Shown: in pieces, positions 26,530 through 35,685 of the stretch | Position numbering within the stretch: the stretch's first letter is position 1 | Layout of the letters: every line of letters starts with the position of its first letter | Assembly: GCA_958295865.1 (NCBI GenBank) | Contig: CATQHF010000001.1 | Coordinates: forward strand, 310,001 to 374,000 | DNA from: an uncultured Dehalococcoidia bacterium | GTDB lineage: Bacteria; Chloroflexota; Dehalococcoidia; Lucifugimonadales; JADFKI01 | Reading direction: 5' to 3' | Length of the DNA: 64,000 bases | Made by a program: the position numbers and the translations under genes | The notes under the pieces: model-generated | What the model was told of the DNA's origin: nothing | Databases searched by the model: none | The model's input: the letters and a program-made list of their open reading frames with translations, nothing else

Positions 26530-28020
26530 CTAGCCGCCCATCGCATACCGCGCCGCCTGCGCGCCCGCTATCCTGCCGAACACCGCGCCCGACATCAGCC
26601 CCGATCCGCCCGGATAGTTGTTGTAGAACAGCCCGCCCGTCAACTCGCCCGCGGCGTACAAGCCGGGCATTGGCGCGTCCTCGCCGTCTATCACCTGCGT
26701 CTGCGCGTTGATTTTCAGCCCGCCGAAGGTGAAGGTCAGCCCGCAAGTTACCGCGTAGCCCATGTACGGCGGCTCGTCCAGCATCAGCGCCCAGTTGGAC
26801 TTGGGCGGCGTGATGCCCGCCGTATGCTTGCCGTCCAGCGCCGTCGGGTTGTACTCGCCCGGCTGCACGGCGGCGTTGTACTCGGCGACCGTGCGCGTCA
26901 GCGCCGCCACATCTATGCCAAGCCCATCCGCCAGCGCCTCGATGCTGTCCGCCTCCACGACGGACGCCTGCGGTATGAAGTATTCGTCGCGCAGCAGGTG
27001 TTTCGTCTTCTGGTCGAAGATCTGGAACGCGACGCGCTGCGGCTGCGCCAGTATCTCTTTGCCATACTTGGCGTATGTATAGTTACGCAGGTCCGCGCCC
27101 TCATCGACGAAGCGCTTGCCCTCCACATTCACTATCAAGCCGAAAGGATACGAATGCTTTTGGAACAGGTCGGCGATGTTGCGGTCGCCGAATGGGGGCG
27201 CGTTCATATCCCACGCGACGGCGTGGCAGCCGCTCCAGTGTCCGAATGACTGCGCGCCGATGTCCAGCGCCATGCGTATGCCGTCGCCGGTGTTGAACTG
27301 CGTGCCGCGCACCTTCGCCAGCTCCCAGCCGGGGCCAAGGTAGCGCGTCCGCATCTCGGTGTTGGACTCGAAGCCGCCGCACGCCAGCACCACCGCCCGC
27401 GCCTCGATGTCGCGGTAGCCATCGGCGTCGCGCACCCTCAGCCCCGTGATGCGCCCTCTGCTGTCGGCGTTGAGGCTGTGCGCCTTCGTGCCGTAGCGCA
27501 CTGGCACGCCCTTGCGCCGCAGGATGTCGAACTGCTGGTCAACAAGCCCCTTGCCCGCGCCCACCGCCTCCACAATCAGCCCGCCCCAGAAGCGCAATAC
27601 GCCCTCGTGCCGGAACGCCTGCCTGCCATAGGCGAGTATCCAGCGCACGCCTTGTTCTTGCAGCCACTTCATCGCCGGGTACGACTGCGACACCAGAACC
27701 TGCGCCAGCTCCGGGTCCGACAGCCCCTCGGTAACGCGCATCAGGTCGTCGTAGAACTGCGCCTCGGTGTAGCTGCCCACATCGATGGATTGCTGTTCTT
27801 CCGCGCCAATCTCCGGGATGATGCCCACAATGTCATCGATGCCGTCGTAGGCGAAGCGAAACAGCCCGCCGGTGAAGAACGAGTTGCCGCCGCGCAGGTA
27901 CTCCGGCGCGCGCTCCAGCACCAGCGTCGAAGCGCCCTCATCCGCCGCCGCCATCGCCGCGCACAGCGCCGCATTGCCCGCGCCAGCCACCACAACATCG
28001 TATCGTTCGTTCGTCGTCAT
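26530..28020 (-). CDS. FAD-dependent dehydrogenase, TcuA-like (FAD_binding_2)
   Basis: A 496-residue flavoprotein of the fumarate-reductase/TcuA type. The Rossmann motif is GAGNAALCAAMAA near 12-24, RGGNSFFTGG follows, and the C-terminal cofactor block is MPGLYAAGELTGG and NYPGGSGLMSGAVFGRIAG. TcuA oxidises tricarballylate to cis-aconitate. The fit is to the family, and no TcuB/TcuC partners are near, so the substrate is open. An 86-bp copy of its first codons lies at 28918-29003. Confidence 0.85.
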   Translation of the reverse strand: MTTNERYDVVVAGAGNAALCAAMAAADEGASTLVLERAPEYLRGGNSFFTGGLFRFAYDGIDDIVGIIPEIGAEEQQSIDVGSYTEAQFYDDLMRVTEGLSDPELAQVLVSQSYPAMKWLQEQGVRWILAYGRQAFRHEGVLRFWGGLIVEAVGAGKGLVDQQFDILRRKGVPVRYGTKAHSLNADSRGRITGLRVRDADGYRDIEARAVVLACGGFESNTEMRTRYLGPGWELAKVRGTQFNTGDGIRMALDIGAQSFGHWSGCHAVAWDMNAPPFGDRNIADLFQKHSYPFGLIVNVEGKRFVDEGADLRNYTYAKYGKEILAQPQRVAFQIFDQKTKHLLRDEYFIPQASVVEADSIEALADGLGIDVAALTRTVAEYNAAVQPGEYNPTALDGKHTAGITPPKSNWALMLDEPPYMGYAVTCGLTFTFGGLKINAQTQVIDGEDAPMPGLYAAGELTGGLFYNNYPGGSGLMSGAVFGRIAGAQAARYAMGG

Positions 28021-28052
28021 ATACAGCCTTTCGTATCTACTGCCGTCGCCGC

Positions 28053-28544
28053 CTAATTCCTTCTGCTCCTGAACAAAACATAAACCGCGAACGCGCGCTT
28101 GTCCCTTGCCGGAACGCCATTAAACTGAGTTATAGCATTCTCAGCTTCCTCAATCAATTGCAGAACATCGTCACGGGTGAACGACCCTTCGGGGTCGGGG
28201 TCATAGTCTGCCTCGTGACGCTGCTGCTGCATAGCTACGAACTGTTTCCCAAACTCGCCTATTTCTGATGGAAACCGCCTCATTGCAGAGCGATTGCCGC
28301 ATTGATTTTTTGCAAGCCCATGCTCCAGCGCCCGGTATGCCTGACGCCATGCCGCTTGGCTTCGATTGGCGGGAGTTGCCCCTACCAGCATATCGGCGCA
28401 GCATAGCGCCAGAGCATGAAAAAGGGCATAATATGCTGCGCTCACCGCTTGGCGCAGTTCGGTTTGCCGGGGTCTGCCTACATTGCCTCCAATCGCTCCG
28501 CTTGCGAGTTGTCTGGCAATTCGTAACAAGTCCTGTGGATTCAC
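28053..28544 (-). CDS. HEPN-domain protein (possible toxin)
   Basis: A 163-residue all-helical HEPN protein: ELRQAVSAAYYALFHALAL near the N-terminus and QQQRHEADYDP in the second half, the usual R-x-x-ADYD element. GTG 28544 is chosen because it overlaps the stop of the upstream gene (TAGTG) and has GGAG at the right distance. A longer frame from 28574 would run inside that gene. HEPN proteins often act as RNases in toxin-antitoxin pairs. The tight coupling with 28544-28855 fits, but no Rx4-6H motif is clear. Confidence 0.75.
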   Translation of the reverse strand: MNPQDLLRIARQLASGAIGGNVGRPRQTELRQAVSAAYYALFHALALCCADMLVGATPANRSQAAWRQAYRALEHGLAKNQCGNRSAMRRFPSEIGEFGKQFVAMQQQRHEADYDPDPEGSFTRDDVLQLIEEAENAITQFNGVPARDKRAFAVYVLFRSRRN

Positions 28545-28855
28545 TACATTACTCCGGCGGGCATTTCTTTCCACTCAAACTTTGGCACGAAAGACTTGCT
28601 CGGCACGCCCGGTATTCCCAACTCGTCCAGAGTCGGCTCTATACGACCTATCAGCCCAAGCGTCCATTTGGAATCAAGATTCGCTCTATCGCCTTCGTAT
28701 ATGATGTATATGTGCAGGTAGTCGTCGCCGTAATAGTCCGTCTTGGTTCTTATGACAATCGGGTCGAATACGAACGCATCCTTGAAGCGCTCATACAGAG
28801 TCGACTTGATGGCATCAGCCAACTTCTCGGTTTCCGCCTCTGTCAGTGTCAGCAT
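28544..28855 (-). CDS. Small partner of HEPN gene, copy 1
   Basis: A 103-residue protein: MLTLTEAETEKLADAIKSTL helix, then DPIVIRTKTDYYGDDYLHIY and a WTLGLIGRIEPTLDELGIPG segment. ATG 28855 is chosen over frame starts further up because its paralogue at 29308 starts identically and AAGGGGG precedes both. It overlaps the HEPN start by 1 nt, so the two are translationally coupled. No family recognised; by position it is the likely antitoxin or modifier. Confidence 0.7.
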   Translation of the reverse strand: MLTLTEAETEKLADAIKSTLYERFKDAFVFDPIVIRTKTDYYGDDYLHIYIIYEGDRANLDSKWTLGLIGRIEPTLDELGIPGVPSKSFVPKFEWKEMPAGVM

Positions 28856-28917
28856 AGCCAAACCCCCTTGAATTGCGCCAAGCCGGTGTTGAGCCGGCGC
28901 AAGAAATTGTAACATGC

Positions 28918-29003
28918 GAAGCGCCCTCATCCGCCGCCATCGCCGCGCACAGCGCCGCATTGCCCGCGCCCGCCACCACAACATCGTATCGTTCGTTCGT
29001 CAT
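28918..29003 (-). pseudogene. 5' fragment of a TcuA-like gene
   Basis: About 86 bp encode MTNERYDVVVAGAGNAAL and so on, nearly the same as the first 29 codons of 26530-28020, then the frame diverges. Its ATG overlaps the stop of the next upstream gene (TAATG). It is a duplication scar, not a functional gene. Confidence 0.8.
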
Positions 29004-29308
29004 TACTCCGGCGGCCCTTCTTCCCACTCATATTTTGGCACGAAAGACTTGCTCGGCGTGCCGGGAACGCCCAGTTCGTCCAAAGTTGGGCGGATAAGGC
29101 CCATCAGCCCAGCCGTCCAGCCCGGGTCAAGCTTCGCCCTGTCCCCGTCATATATGACGCGAATCTTCAGGTATTCGTCGCCGTAATAGTCGGTGCGAGT
29201 TTCAATGACAATCGGGTCGAATACGAACGCATCCTTGAAGCGCTCATACAGAGTCGTCTTGATGGCATCAGCCAACTTCTCGGTTTCCGCCTCTGTCAGT
29301 GTCAGCAT
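29003..29308 (-). CDS. Small partner of HEPN gene, copy 2 (without a HEPN gene)
   Basis: A 101-residue paralogue of 28544-28855, sharing the first 16 residues and most of the rest (DPIVIETRTDYYGDEYLKI, PTLDELGVPGTPSKSFVPK). Here the following gene is the truncated TcuA fragment instead of a HEPN gene, so the copy is orphaned. Start ATG 29308 has the same AAGGGGG context. Confidence 0.68.
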   Translation of the reverse strand: MLTLTEAETEKLADAIKTTLYERFKDAFVFDPIVIETRTDYYGDEYLKIRVIYDGDRAKLDPGWTAGLMGLIRPTLDELGVPGTPSKSFVPKYEWEEGPPE

Positions 29309-29433
29309 AGCCAACCCCCCCTTAAATTGCGCCAAGCCAGTGTTGAGCCGGCGCAAGAAATTGTAACATACGAGGATTTTTCAATGTCAATCTGCGTCAA
29401 TTCAGGCATTCGGCATTGTTAGAACGATAGCGT

Positions 29434-29537
29434 TTCCTTTTGGGTGGTTAAAGTCCCTTCCCCCTTTGGGGGAAGGTTAGGATGGGGGCGAAAACGCTTG
29501 CCCATCGACGGCTAAACTGTACTAATGCAATTTTCCC
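29434..29537. repeat. Family C element with extended left flank
   Basis: TTTCCTTTTGGGTGGTTAAA, also seen near 38970-38990, leads into GTCCCTTCCCCC, TTAGGATGGGGGCGAAAACG, CCCATCGACGGCTAAACTGT and the terminal ACTAATGCAATTTTCCC. The gap 29309-29654 otherwise contains only the recA promoter region. Confidence 0.75.
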
Positions 29538-29555
29538 ATTGTTAGAACAAGTGTA

Positions 29556-29584
29556 TTGACAAGGCGCGGATAGTCTGCTATGTT
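29556..29584 (+). promoter_or_regulatory. Probable recA promoter
   Basis: TTGACA (29556-29561) and TATGTT (29579-29584) with a 17-bp spacer, about 70 bp before the recA start. A GAACAAGTGTAT just upstream weakly resembles half of a Gram-positive SOS box; I do not claim LexA control. Confidence 0.6.
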
Positions 29585-29654
29585 CCAGTTAAGGGGCATC
29601 AAGGCGATATGAGATAGCCCCATCACACCAGCAACCATAGCTATGGAGGCAGCC

Positions 29655-30755
29655 ATGCCAAGACGAAACGGCGCTAATAAGAAGAACATCAGCATCAACA
29701 CCACAGGCGACAAGGCTAAGGCGCTTGAACTCGCCATCGGGCAGATTGACCGCCACTTCGGACAGGGCGCGGTTATGCGGCTCGGCGACGCCATTCAGGA
29801 CGACGTCGCAGGCTCAATCTCCACCGGCTCCATCTCGCTCGATGTCGCGCTCGGCGTAGGCGGCGTGCCGCGCGGTCGCGTCGTCGAAGTCTATGGCGCT
29901 GAATCCTCCGGCAAGACTACGCTTGCCTACCATGTCATGGCGAACGCGCAGGCGACGGGTGGCACCGCAGCCTACATCGACGCCGAGCACGCGCTCGACC
30001 CGGGCTATGCCGCCAAGTGCGGCGTGGACATCGAGCAACTGCTGGTCTCCCAGCCCGACACCGCCGAGCAGGGGCTGGAGATATGCGAATACCTCGTCCG
30101 CAGCGGCGCGGTTGACATCGTTGTCGTGGACAGCGTCGCCGCGCTCGTGCCGCGCGCCGAACTCGAAGGCGATATGGGCGACACGCATGTCGGCTTGCAG
30201 GCGCGGCTCATGTCTCAGGCGCTGCGAAAGCTCACCTCCGCCATCAGCCGCTCCAACACCTGCGTCATATTCATCAACCAGCTGCGCGAGAAGGTAGGCG
30301 TCTTCTTCGGCAACCCGGAGGTCACGCCCGGCGGCCGCGCCCTGAAGTTCTACTCCTCCGTGCGTATCGACCTGCGGCGGCTGGAAAGCCTCAAGCAGGG
30401 CACGAACATACTAGGCAACCGCGTGCGCGCCCGCGTCGTCAAGAACAAGGTAGCCCCGCCCTTCCGCGTCGCCGAGTTCGACATCATGTACAGCGAGGGC
30501 ATCAGCAAGCACGGCGAGCTGATAGACATCGGCGTCGACGAAGAGATAATCCGCAAGAGCGGCTCATTCTACTCATTCGGCGACATTCGCCTCGGACAAG
30601 GCCGCGAGAATGTCAAGCAGTTCCTCATCGAAGAGCGGGAACTCGCGGGAGAAATCGAAGAACTCGTCCGCAACAAGCTCTCCCCCCAAGTCGCCATCCC
30701 CGAGCCTGAAGAAACCGCAGACGAAGATGTACCCCTGAGCGTGATAGGCGACTGA
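29655..30755 (+). CDS. recA: Recombinase RecA
   Basis: A 366-residue RecA with all core motifs: Walker [10 protein letters not shown] (81-89), the [14 protein letters not shown] segment, loop L1 [19 protein letters not shown], and the L2 region [20 protein letters not shown]. RecA polymerises on single-stranded DNA, drives strand exchange and activates SOS cleavage. ATG 29655 is preferred over 29643 because GGAGG lies 6-10 nt before it. The C-terminus is acidic, as usual. recX follows at 31231. Confidence 0.98.
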   Translation: MPRRNGANKKNISINTTGDKAKALELAIGQIDRHFGQGAVMRLGDAIQDDVAGSISTGSISLDVALGVGGVPRGRVVEVYGAESSGKTTLAYHVMANAQATGGTAAYIDAEHALDPGYAAKCGVDIEQLLVSQPDTAEQGLEICEYLVRSGAVDIVVVDSVAALVPRAELEGDMGDTHVGLQARLMSQALRKLTSAISRSNTCVIFINQLREKVGVFFGNPEVTPGGRALKFYSSVRIDLRRLESLKQGTNILGNRVRARVVKNKVAPPFRVAEFDIMYSEGISKHGELIDIGVDEEIIRKSGSFYSFGDIRLGQGRENVKQFLIEERELAGEIEELVRNKLSPQVAIPEPEETADEDVPLSVIGD

Positions 30756-30762
30756 TTCAAAC

Positions 30763-30843
30763 AGGACTTACGCAGTTGAGTATGAATCCTACCTGAGATT
30801 GACCCGTTTCAAGTACGAAATCGCGCTTAGCTGCGTAAGTCCT
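30763..30843. repeat. Family A inverted-repeat element, 81 bp
   Basis: It runs from AGGACTTACGCAGTTGAGTA to AGCTGCGTAAGTCCT with near-perfect terminal inverted repeats. It lies between recA and the next small gene. No target duplication is evident. Confidence 0.85.
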
Positions 30844-30890
30844 ACGGGGATTTGACCCGTATGAACGGGATAGAAGCAAGGAGGTAAGCG

Positions 30891-31085
30891 ATGACGACAG
30901 AGATACAGCCAGCAAACCTTGTAGATCGGGTAAGTCGGCTTGAAGGCGCGTATGAACATCTGGCTACAAAAGCCGACCTAGCGGAGGCAAAAGCGGAAAT
31001 AATGCGATGGAATGCAGTGCTCGCATTGGTCATCGTGGGCGCTGTGGGGGCAATTGCGGTGGCGTTGCGTCTGTTCGGAAGCTGA
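30891..31085 (+). CDS. Small coiled-coil plus TM protein
   Basis: A 64-residue protein: a short coiled coil (LVDRVSRLEGAYEHLATKAD, then LAEAKAEI) and a C-terminal membrane helix (AVLALVIVGAVGAIAVALRL). AAGGAGG precedes the ATG. Same plan as 16633, 16926 and 58831. It sits between recA and recX without any known link to either. Confidence 0.7.
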   Translation: MTTEIQPANLVDRVSRLEGAYEHLATKADLAEAKAEIMRWNAVLALVIVGAVGAIAVALRLFGS

Positions 31086-31230
31086 CGAACAAGCGCGGGC
31101 GGAACAAAAAGTTTCGCGGCTTTTTGCGGAAACCCGCTTTACGCAACCGCCCGCTCTTGATACACTAGAACCTAACGAATACGCTACCATCACCCACCAA
31201 ACGGAGTTTCCGGGGTCCGTGTGACCTGAA

Positions 31231-31722
31231 ATGAACGAAGACAGCGACAGCGACCAGACCAGGCGCGCGAGCGCCTCCGCAATCCGCCACCTTGCCCGAA
31301 GACCTAGAACCGAAGCAGAGGTCAGGGCACACTTGCGCCGCAAGTTCCCTCACGATGTCGTCGAGCAGGTCATTCAAGACCTGTCCGAACAAGACCTCAT
31401 CGACGACGCCAAGTTCGCCCAACTATGGACGGCGAGCCGACTGCGCGCCAAGCCGCGCAGCGCATGGCTCGTCAAGCGCGAACTCATCAACAAGGGCGTC
31501 GCAAGCCACATCGCCGACGATGCCGTCAGCGACTGCGACGACGCCCAAAACGCCCACCGAGCCGCCGCCGCGTACTCCCGACGACTCCATGGCGCAGACT
31601 ACGAAACATTCCACCGCAGACTCTACGGCTACATGGGACGGCGCGGCTTCAGCGCGTCTATCAGCCGCAGTGTCATCTCCAGCCTTTGGCGCGCCCGAGA
31701 GCAGGGCGCACGACGGAGGTAA
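31231..31722 (+). CDS. recX: Regulatory protein RecX
   Basis: A 163-residue RecX with the three-helix repeats: AIRHLARRPRTEAEVRAHLR, DLSEQDLIDDAKFAQLWTAS, and the C-terminal YGYMGRRGFSASISRSVI. RecX binds RecA filaments and inhibits or tunes them. Position downstream of recA supports the call. A divergent-looking AT-rich stretch at 31086-31230 probably carries its promoter, but no clear boxes are seen. Confidence 0.93.
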   Translation: MNEDSDSDQTRRASASAIRHLARRPRTEAEVRAHLRRKFPHDVVEQVIQDLSEQDLIDDAKFAQLWTASRLRAKPRSAWLVKRELINKGVASHIADDAVSDCDDAQNAHRAAAAYSRRLHGADYETFHRRLYGYMGRRGFSASISRSVISSLWRAREQGARRR

Positions 31723-31728
31723 TCCCCC

Positions 31729-33051
31729 ATGGCGGACGGACAGTTATTAAGCCTCATCCTCATCGGCCTATGTATCCTGCTGTCGGCGTTCTTCTCATCC
31801 TCTGAGACGGCATTCATCGCCCTAGAGCGTGGCAGACTCGCGCATCTGGTCAGCACCAACAAACCCGGCGCGCGCCGCGTCGCGGGCATGATCGAGCAGC
31901 CGGAGCGCATCCTCGCCACCATCCTGCTCGGCAGCAATCTGGCCAATGTCGCGTTCACCGCGCTCATAACCGTCGTCGTGCTGAACGTGCTTGGCGAAGG
32001 GCGCGAAGGACTTGCCACCATCGTCGCGACCTTCGTCGGCACTGCGCTGCTCCTCATCTTCGGCGAAACCATCCCCAAGACCATCGCCGTCCACCATTCC
32101 GAGCGCATCTCCTTCTGGTACGCCCGCCCACTCCAGCTGGTCGAAAGGCTGTTCTGGCCCATCGTCTTCCTGCTCCGGGAGCTTACCAACCACACGACCA
32201 GGCTGCTAGGCGTCAACCCCCACGCGCGCGACTCCATCACCGAAGGCGAACTGCTCACGCTCATAGACATCGGCGAAGCGGAGGGCACATTCGAGCCGTC
32301 GGAAGCAGAACTGCTTCAAAATGTGTTCCGCTTCGGCGACCGTCAGGTGCGCGAGGTGATGACGCCACGCCCGGAGATTGTCGGCATCCCGCGCAGCGCC
32401 ACCCTCAACGAGTTCCTGGAGGTCTATGGAGAGCACTCGCACACGCGCTTCCCCGTCTATAAGAACTCCAACGAGGACATCATCGGCATACTGTCATCGA
32501 AGGATGTGCTCAAGGCTATGGCGAACAACGGCGGCATGGCGCTCGACGCCAACGTCACCGATGTCATCCGAGACGCGCTCTTCGTGCCGGAGACCAAGCG
32601 CACCGCTGAGCTGTTCGACGAGATGCGAAACGACGGCCACCAGATGGCTATCATCGTGGACGAATACGGCGGACTTGCCGGGCTGGTTACGCTCAAGCGC
32701 CTATCCGAAGAGGTCGTAGGCGCGCACGGCGAGGAAGGCGCAGCGCCCGAAGACGAGTACGAAAGCCTCGACGAGAACACCTTCCAGGTCGAGGCAGCCA
32801 TGAGCATCGACGAGGCAAACGAAGAACTGTCCATCAACCTGCCCGCCGGCGACTACGACACGCTCGCCGGCTTCGTGCTGGACAGGCTGGGACACATCCC
32901 GGTCGAAGGCGAGACGCTGGAGTACGACAACCTCAAGATAGAGGTCATAGAGATGCGCTCGCTCAAGATAGAGACGGTCAAGGTGACGCGCGCGCAGCAC
33001 GCCGAAGACGGCGCTTCGGGCGGCGCAAACGGCAATGCGCTCGCCCGATAG
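31729..33051 (+). CDS. CorC/HlyC family CNNM-type membrane protein
   Basis: A 440-residue protein with an N-terminal DUF21 membrane domain (three or four helices; SSSETAFIALERGRL), a CBS-domain pair (EVMTPRPEIVGIP ... IIVDEYGGLAGLVTLKRL) and a CorC_HlyC C-terminal domain. Family members are linked to Mg2+/Co2+ export or homeostasis and are often mislabelled hemolysins. The start is 6 bp after recX and the end overlaps tilS by 17 bp, so recX, this gene and tilS are probably one transcript. Confidence 0.92.
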   Translation: MADGQLLSLILIGLCILLSAFFSSSETAFIALERGRLAHLVSTNKPGARRVAGMIEQPERILATILLGSNLANVAFTALITVVVLNVLGEGREGLATIVATFVGTALLLIFGETIPKTIAVHHSERISFWYARPLQLVERLFWPIVFLLRELTNHTTRLLGVNPHARDSITEGELLTLIDIGEAEGTFEPSEAELLQNVFRFGDRQVREVMTPRPEIVGIPRSATLNEFLEVYGEHSHTRFPVYKNSNEDIIGILSSKDVLKAMANNGGMALDANVTDVIRDALFVPETKRTAELFDEMRNDGHQMAIIVDEYGGLAGLVTLKRLSEEVVGAHGEEGAAPEDEYESLDENTFQVEAAMSIDEANEELSINLPAGDYDTLAGFVLDRLGHIPVEGETLEYDNLKIEVIEMRSLKIETVKVTRAQHAEDGASGGANGNALAR

Positions 33052-34558
33052 CGCCGCCCACGACATCGTCGCGCTGCTACACCGACGAGTCGGCGCGGCG
33101 CTCATCGAGCGCGAACTGCGCGCCAAGACGCTGCTCGTCGCCGTGTCGGGCGGCCCAGATTCATTGGCATTGCTGCATGCGCTCTGCCAATTGCGCGACG
33201 AGCATGGCTTGCGTCTGGCAGGCGCGCACCTGAACCACAGGCTGCGCGGCGCGGAGTCCGACGCCGACGCGGAGTTCACGGCAAAGATGTTCGCGCGGCT
33301 CAGCATCCCATACACGCTGGAGAGCGCCGATGTCGCCGCGTATCGCCGCAAGCACGGGCTGTCGCTTGAGGATGCGGCGCGCAGGGTGCGCTACACTTTT
33401 CTCGCCGCCACAGCCGCCCGCCACGACGCACACGCCGTCGCGCTCGGTCATACCGCCGACGACCAGGCAGAGACCGTCCTGATGCACATCATACGCGGCA
33501 GCGGGCTGACCGGGCTGCGCGGTATGCAGACGCTAGACCACAGAAACATCAACGGCGATACGGTTGCCATTTTCCGTCCACTGCTTGGCGTGAGCCGCTC
33601 ACAGACGCAGGCGTACTGCCACGCGCTTGGGCTGCATCCCCGCATGGACGCATCCAACCTATCCGCCGAGTTCACGCGCAACCGCATCCGCTTGGAACTG
33701 CTGCCGCTGCTGGAGCAGTTCAACCCGTCCATCCGCGAGGCGCTGATACGGCTGGCTGGCAACACCACCCAAGACAGCGACTATATCATGGCACAAGTGG
33801 ATGACGCCTGGCGTGAGACGGCGCGGCTGACGCAAGCGGCAGGTGGCGCGGCAATTGGCAACATGATTACGCTGGACACGCTCGCGCTCAGCCGTCGGCA
33901 TGCCGCAATTCGGCGCTACACGCTGCGGCGCGCGGTGGAGGCGGTCGCCGGCAGCGCGGCGCACATCTCGCAGCGCAACATCCTGGACATGATGCGACTG
34001 ACGGCAGCGCCGCCCGGCAAGTCGCTGAACCTGCCCAACGGCTTGCTGTTCCATACCGGCTACGGCGCGGCGTACATCGGGCGGGCGGATGCGATTGCGG
34101 CGGCGCTGCCACCCTTGCCTGCCCTGCGCGGCGAGCATCCCTTGGCAATTCCCGGCGACGCTCGCATCGGACGCTGGCGCATCAGCGCCTCGATTACGGC
34201 GAACGCGCCCGGACAAGATGACTTGAAGCAAGAACGCCCTGCCCATCCCGCATATCCGGGTCAGTTTCGGGTCAGCGAGACGCTGGACCTGGATTGCGTG
34301 GGAAAAGAACTTCGGCTGCGGGCGCGGCTGCCGGGCGACAGGTTTCAGCCGCTTGGCATGTCGCAACCCAAGTCGCTGCGCGATTTCATGGTAGATGCGC
34401 GCATCCCAAGACGCTGGCGCGACGGATTGCCGCTGGTCGTGTCAGAGCGGGGTATCGTCTGCGTCCCCGGCTGGCGCATCGCGCACTGGGCGCGCGTCAA
34501 CGATGCCACCAAGCGCCTGCTGAACCTGAACCTGACTCACACGGACGCGCAAGATTAG
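33035..34558 (+). CDS. tilS: tRNA(Ile)-lysidine synthetase TilS
   Basis: A 507-residue enzyme that converts the wobble cytidine of tRNA-Ile(CAU) to lysidine with ATP. The PP-loop is SGGPDS (38-43). Further marks are HLNHRLRGAESDADAEF, the GHTADDQAETVLMHIIRGSGLTGLRGM block, TRNRIRLELLPLL, and a C-terminal TilS domain (PGDRFQPLGMSQPKSLRDFM). It overlaps the preceding CorC-like gene. The TAG stop (34556-34558) is formed by the TA target and first base of a family B element. Confidence 0.95.
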   Translation: MRSPDSAAHDIVALLHRRVGAALIERELRAKTLLVAVSGGPDSLALLHALCQLRDEHGLRLAGAHLNHRLRGAESDADAEFTAKMFARLSIPYTLESADVAAYRRKHGLSLEDAARRVRYTFLAATAARHDAHAVALGHTADDQAETVLMHIIRGSGLTGLRGMQTLDHRNINGDTVAIFRPLLGVSRSQTQAYCHALGLHPRMDASNLSAEFTRNRIRLELLPLLEQFNPSIREALIRLAGNTTQDSDYIMAQVDDAWRETARLTQAAGGAAIGNMITLDTLALSRRHAAIRRYTLRRAVEAVAGSAAHISQRNILDMMRLTAAPPGKSLNLPNGLLFHTGYGAAYIGRADAIAAALPPLPALRGEHPLAIPGDARIGRWRISASITANAPGQDDLKQERPAHPAYPGQFRVSETLDLDCVGKELRLRARLPGDRFQPLGMSQPKSLRDFMVDARIPRRWRDGLPLVVSERGIVCVPGWRIAHWARVNDATKRLLNLNLTHTDAQD

Positions 34559-34656
34559 GCTACGCTGACATTTCGATTTTCATTTCGTCATTCCCGCTTT
34601 CGCAGGAATCCGGCGCTTTCAATAGGCGTAAATGGCGCAAGTGTCAACAGAACCTA
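34556..34656. repeat. Family B element fused to the tilS stop codon
   Basis: TA (34556-34557) then GGCTACGCTGACATTTCG, a GTCATTCCCGCTTTCGCAGG core, and GTGTCAACAGAACC followed by TA (34655-34656). The left terminal repeat has drifted but still aligns with the right one. It fills the gap between the convergent tilS and 34663-35661 genes. Confidence 0.65.
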
Positions 34657-34662
34657 GCTCCG

Positions 34663-35661
34663 CTACATGACGCGGTTGAGGCGCGGGCTGCGCGTAATGC
34701 CGGGCATCCTGCCCCTGCGCGCGACAGCCCTGCCGTCAATCTCGCAGATGTCCGCATTGAAGACGACCGGCGGCGCGCCGCCTATCGCCTCATCTATGCT
34801 GAAGCCGTTCACCGGCGCGCCCGATTCTACGAACTGCCGAATAGTCTCTTTGGTCACGCCGTGCGTTACGAATATGTCAACATGCTGGAAGCCCTGCGCG
34901 TCCAGTCGCGCGCGCACCTCCTTGACCAGCGCGGGCGTTACGCCGCCGCGCTCCGCAGGCGTGCTGATGTTCACGCCGCGCAGCCTGTCCCTGAACGCGC
35001 GCGCCACATTGACCGCCTCTTCAGCCTCATCCTTGAAGGTGTCTATTATGGCAATCCTCGGAATCTCCGGCGGCAGGTGGCGGTCATACGATTGGAGCGC
35101 CTTCACGGCGTCGCCCAGCATCAGCGGCAGCGAGTGCTGCATGTAGCCCATCGGCGTTACGCCGGCGAGCCGCGCGCCCAGCGTAGATGACACCGCTACG
35201 CAGCCGCCGATTACCGCCGCGTAGTCGATGAGCGGCACCACATGCGGGTGCGCGTGCGCCGGCGCGGTGGCGACTACCGGGATGCTGCTCGCGGCATCCA
35301 CGCACTCGCGCGCCGCCGTCGCCCAGCCGCTGCACGACGCCAGCATGCCGCATATCGTCATCTCGTACAGCCCTATTGTCGCATACGGCGCTTTTATACG
35401 CAGCGCGACCTCTCCGGCAGCCATCTGATAGCCCTCGTTCAGCGCCCATACCTCAGCGCCCGTCTCCGGCAGCGCATTTGTCAGCAGGGCGCGCGCCTCC
35501 GCGATGCCGCAGAGCACGCCTCCTTTCGCAGGCCAAAACTCAAGCGTAACCGCGGGGTTGACGCCCTCGCCGCGCAAGATAGTCTGGGTTCGCTCTGCCT
35601 GTATGTCGGTTCGGTCGCCAATCAGCAGCGATGCGGAAACATTGAACTCGGGAGTGGTCAT
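34663..35661 (-). CDS. Nicotinate phosphoribosyltransferase-like protein
   Basis: A 332-residue protein with the fold signs of the NAPRTase family: ALNEGYQMAAGEVALRIKAP, GMLASCSGWATAARECVDAA, then IDTFKDEAEEAVNVARAF and VRARLDAQGFQHVDIFVTHG. Family enzymes join nicotinate and PRPP to give nicotinate mononucleotide. The gene lies 24 bp after a nicotinamidase-type gene on the same strand, which strongly supports a role in NAD salvage. It is shorter than bacterial PncB (about 400), as in the archaeal-type subfamily. Confidence 0.85.
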   Translation of the reverse strand: MTTPEFNVSASLLIGDRTDIQAERTQTILRGEGVNPAVTLEFWPAKGGVLCGIAEARALLTNALPETGAEVWALNEGYQMAAGEVALRIKAPYATIGLYEMTICGMLASCSGWATAARECVDAASSIPVVATAPAHAHPHVVPLIDYAAVIGGCVAVSSTLGARLAGVTPMGYMQHSLPLMLGDAVKALQSYDRHLPPEIPRIAIIDTFKDEAEEAVNVARAFRDRLRGVNISTPAERGGVTPALVKEVRARLDAQGFQHVDIFVTHGVTKETIRQFVESGAPVNGFSIDEAIGGAPPVVFNADICEIDGRAVARRGRMPGITRSPRLNRVM

Positions 35662-35685
35662 AAGTGTCTGTTACCCGTCCATAAA

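Noticed and set aside
26452..27249. 265-codon plus-strand frame opposite the TcuA-like gene
   Set aside because: Antisense shadow of the flavoprotein, which has clear FAD motifs.
29541..29561. LexA/SOS box ahead of recA
   Set aside because: GAACAAGTGTAT matches only half of a GAACN4GTTC-type box; not enough to claim.
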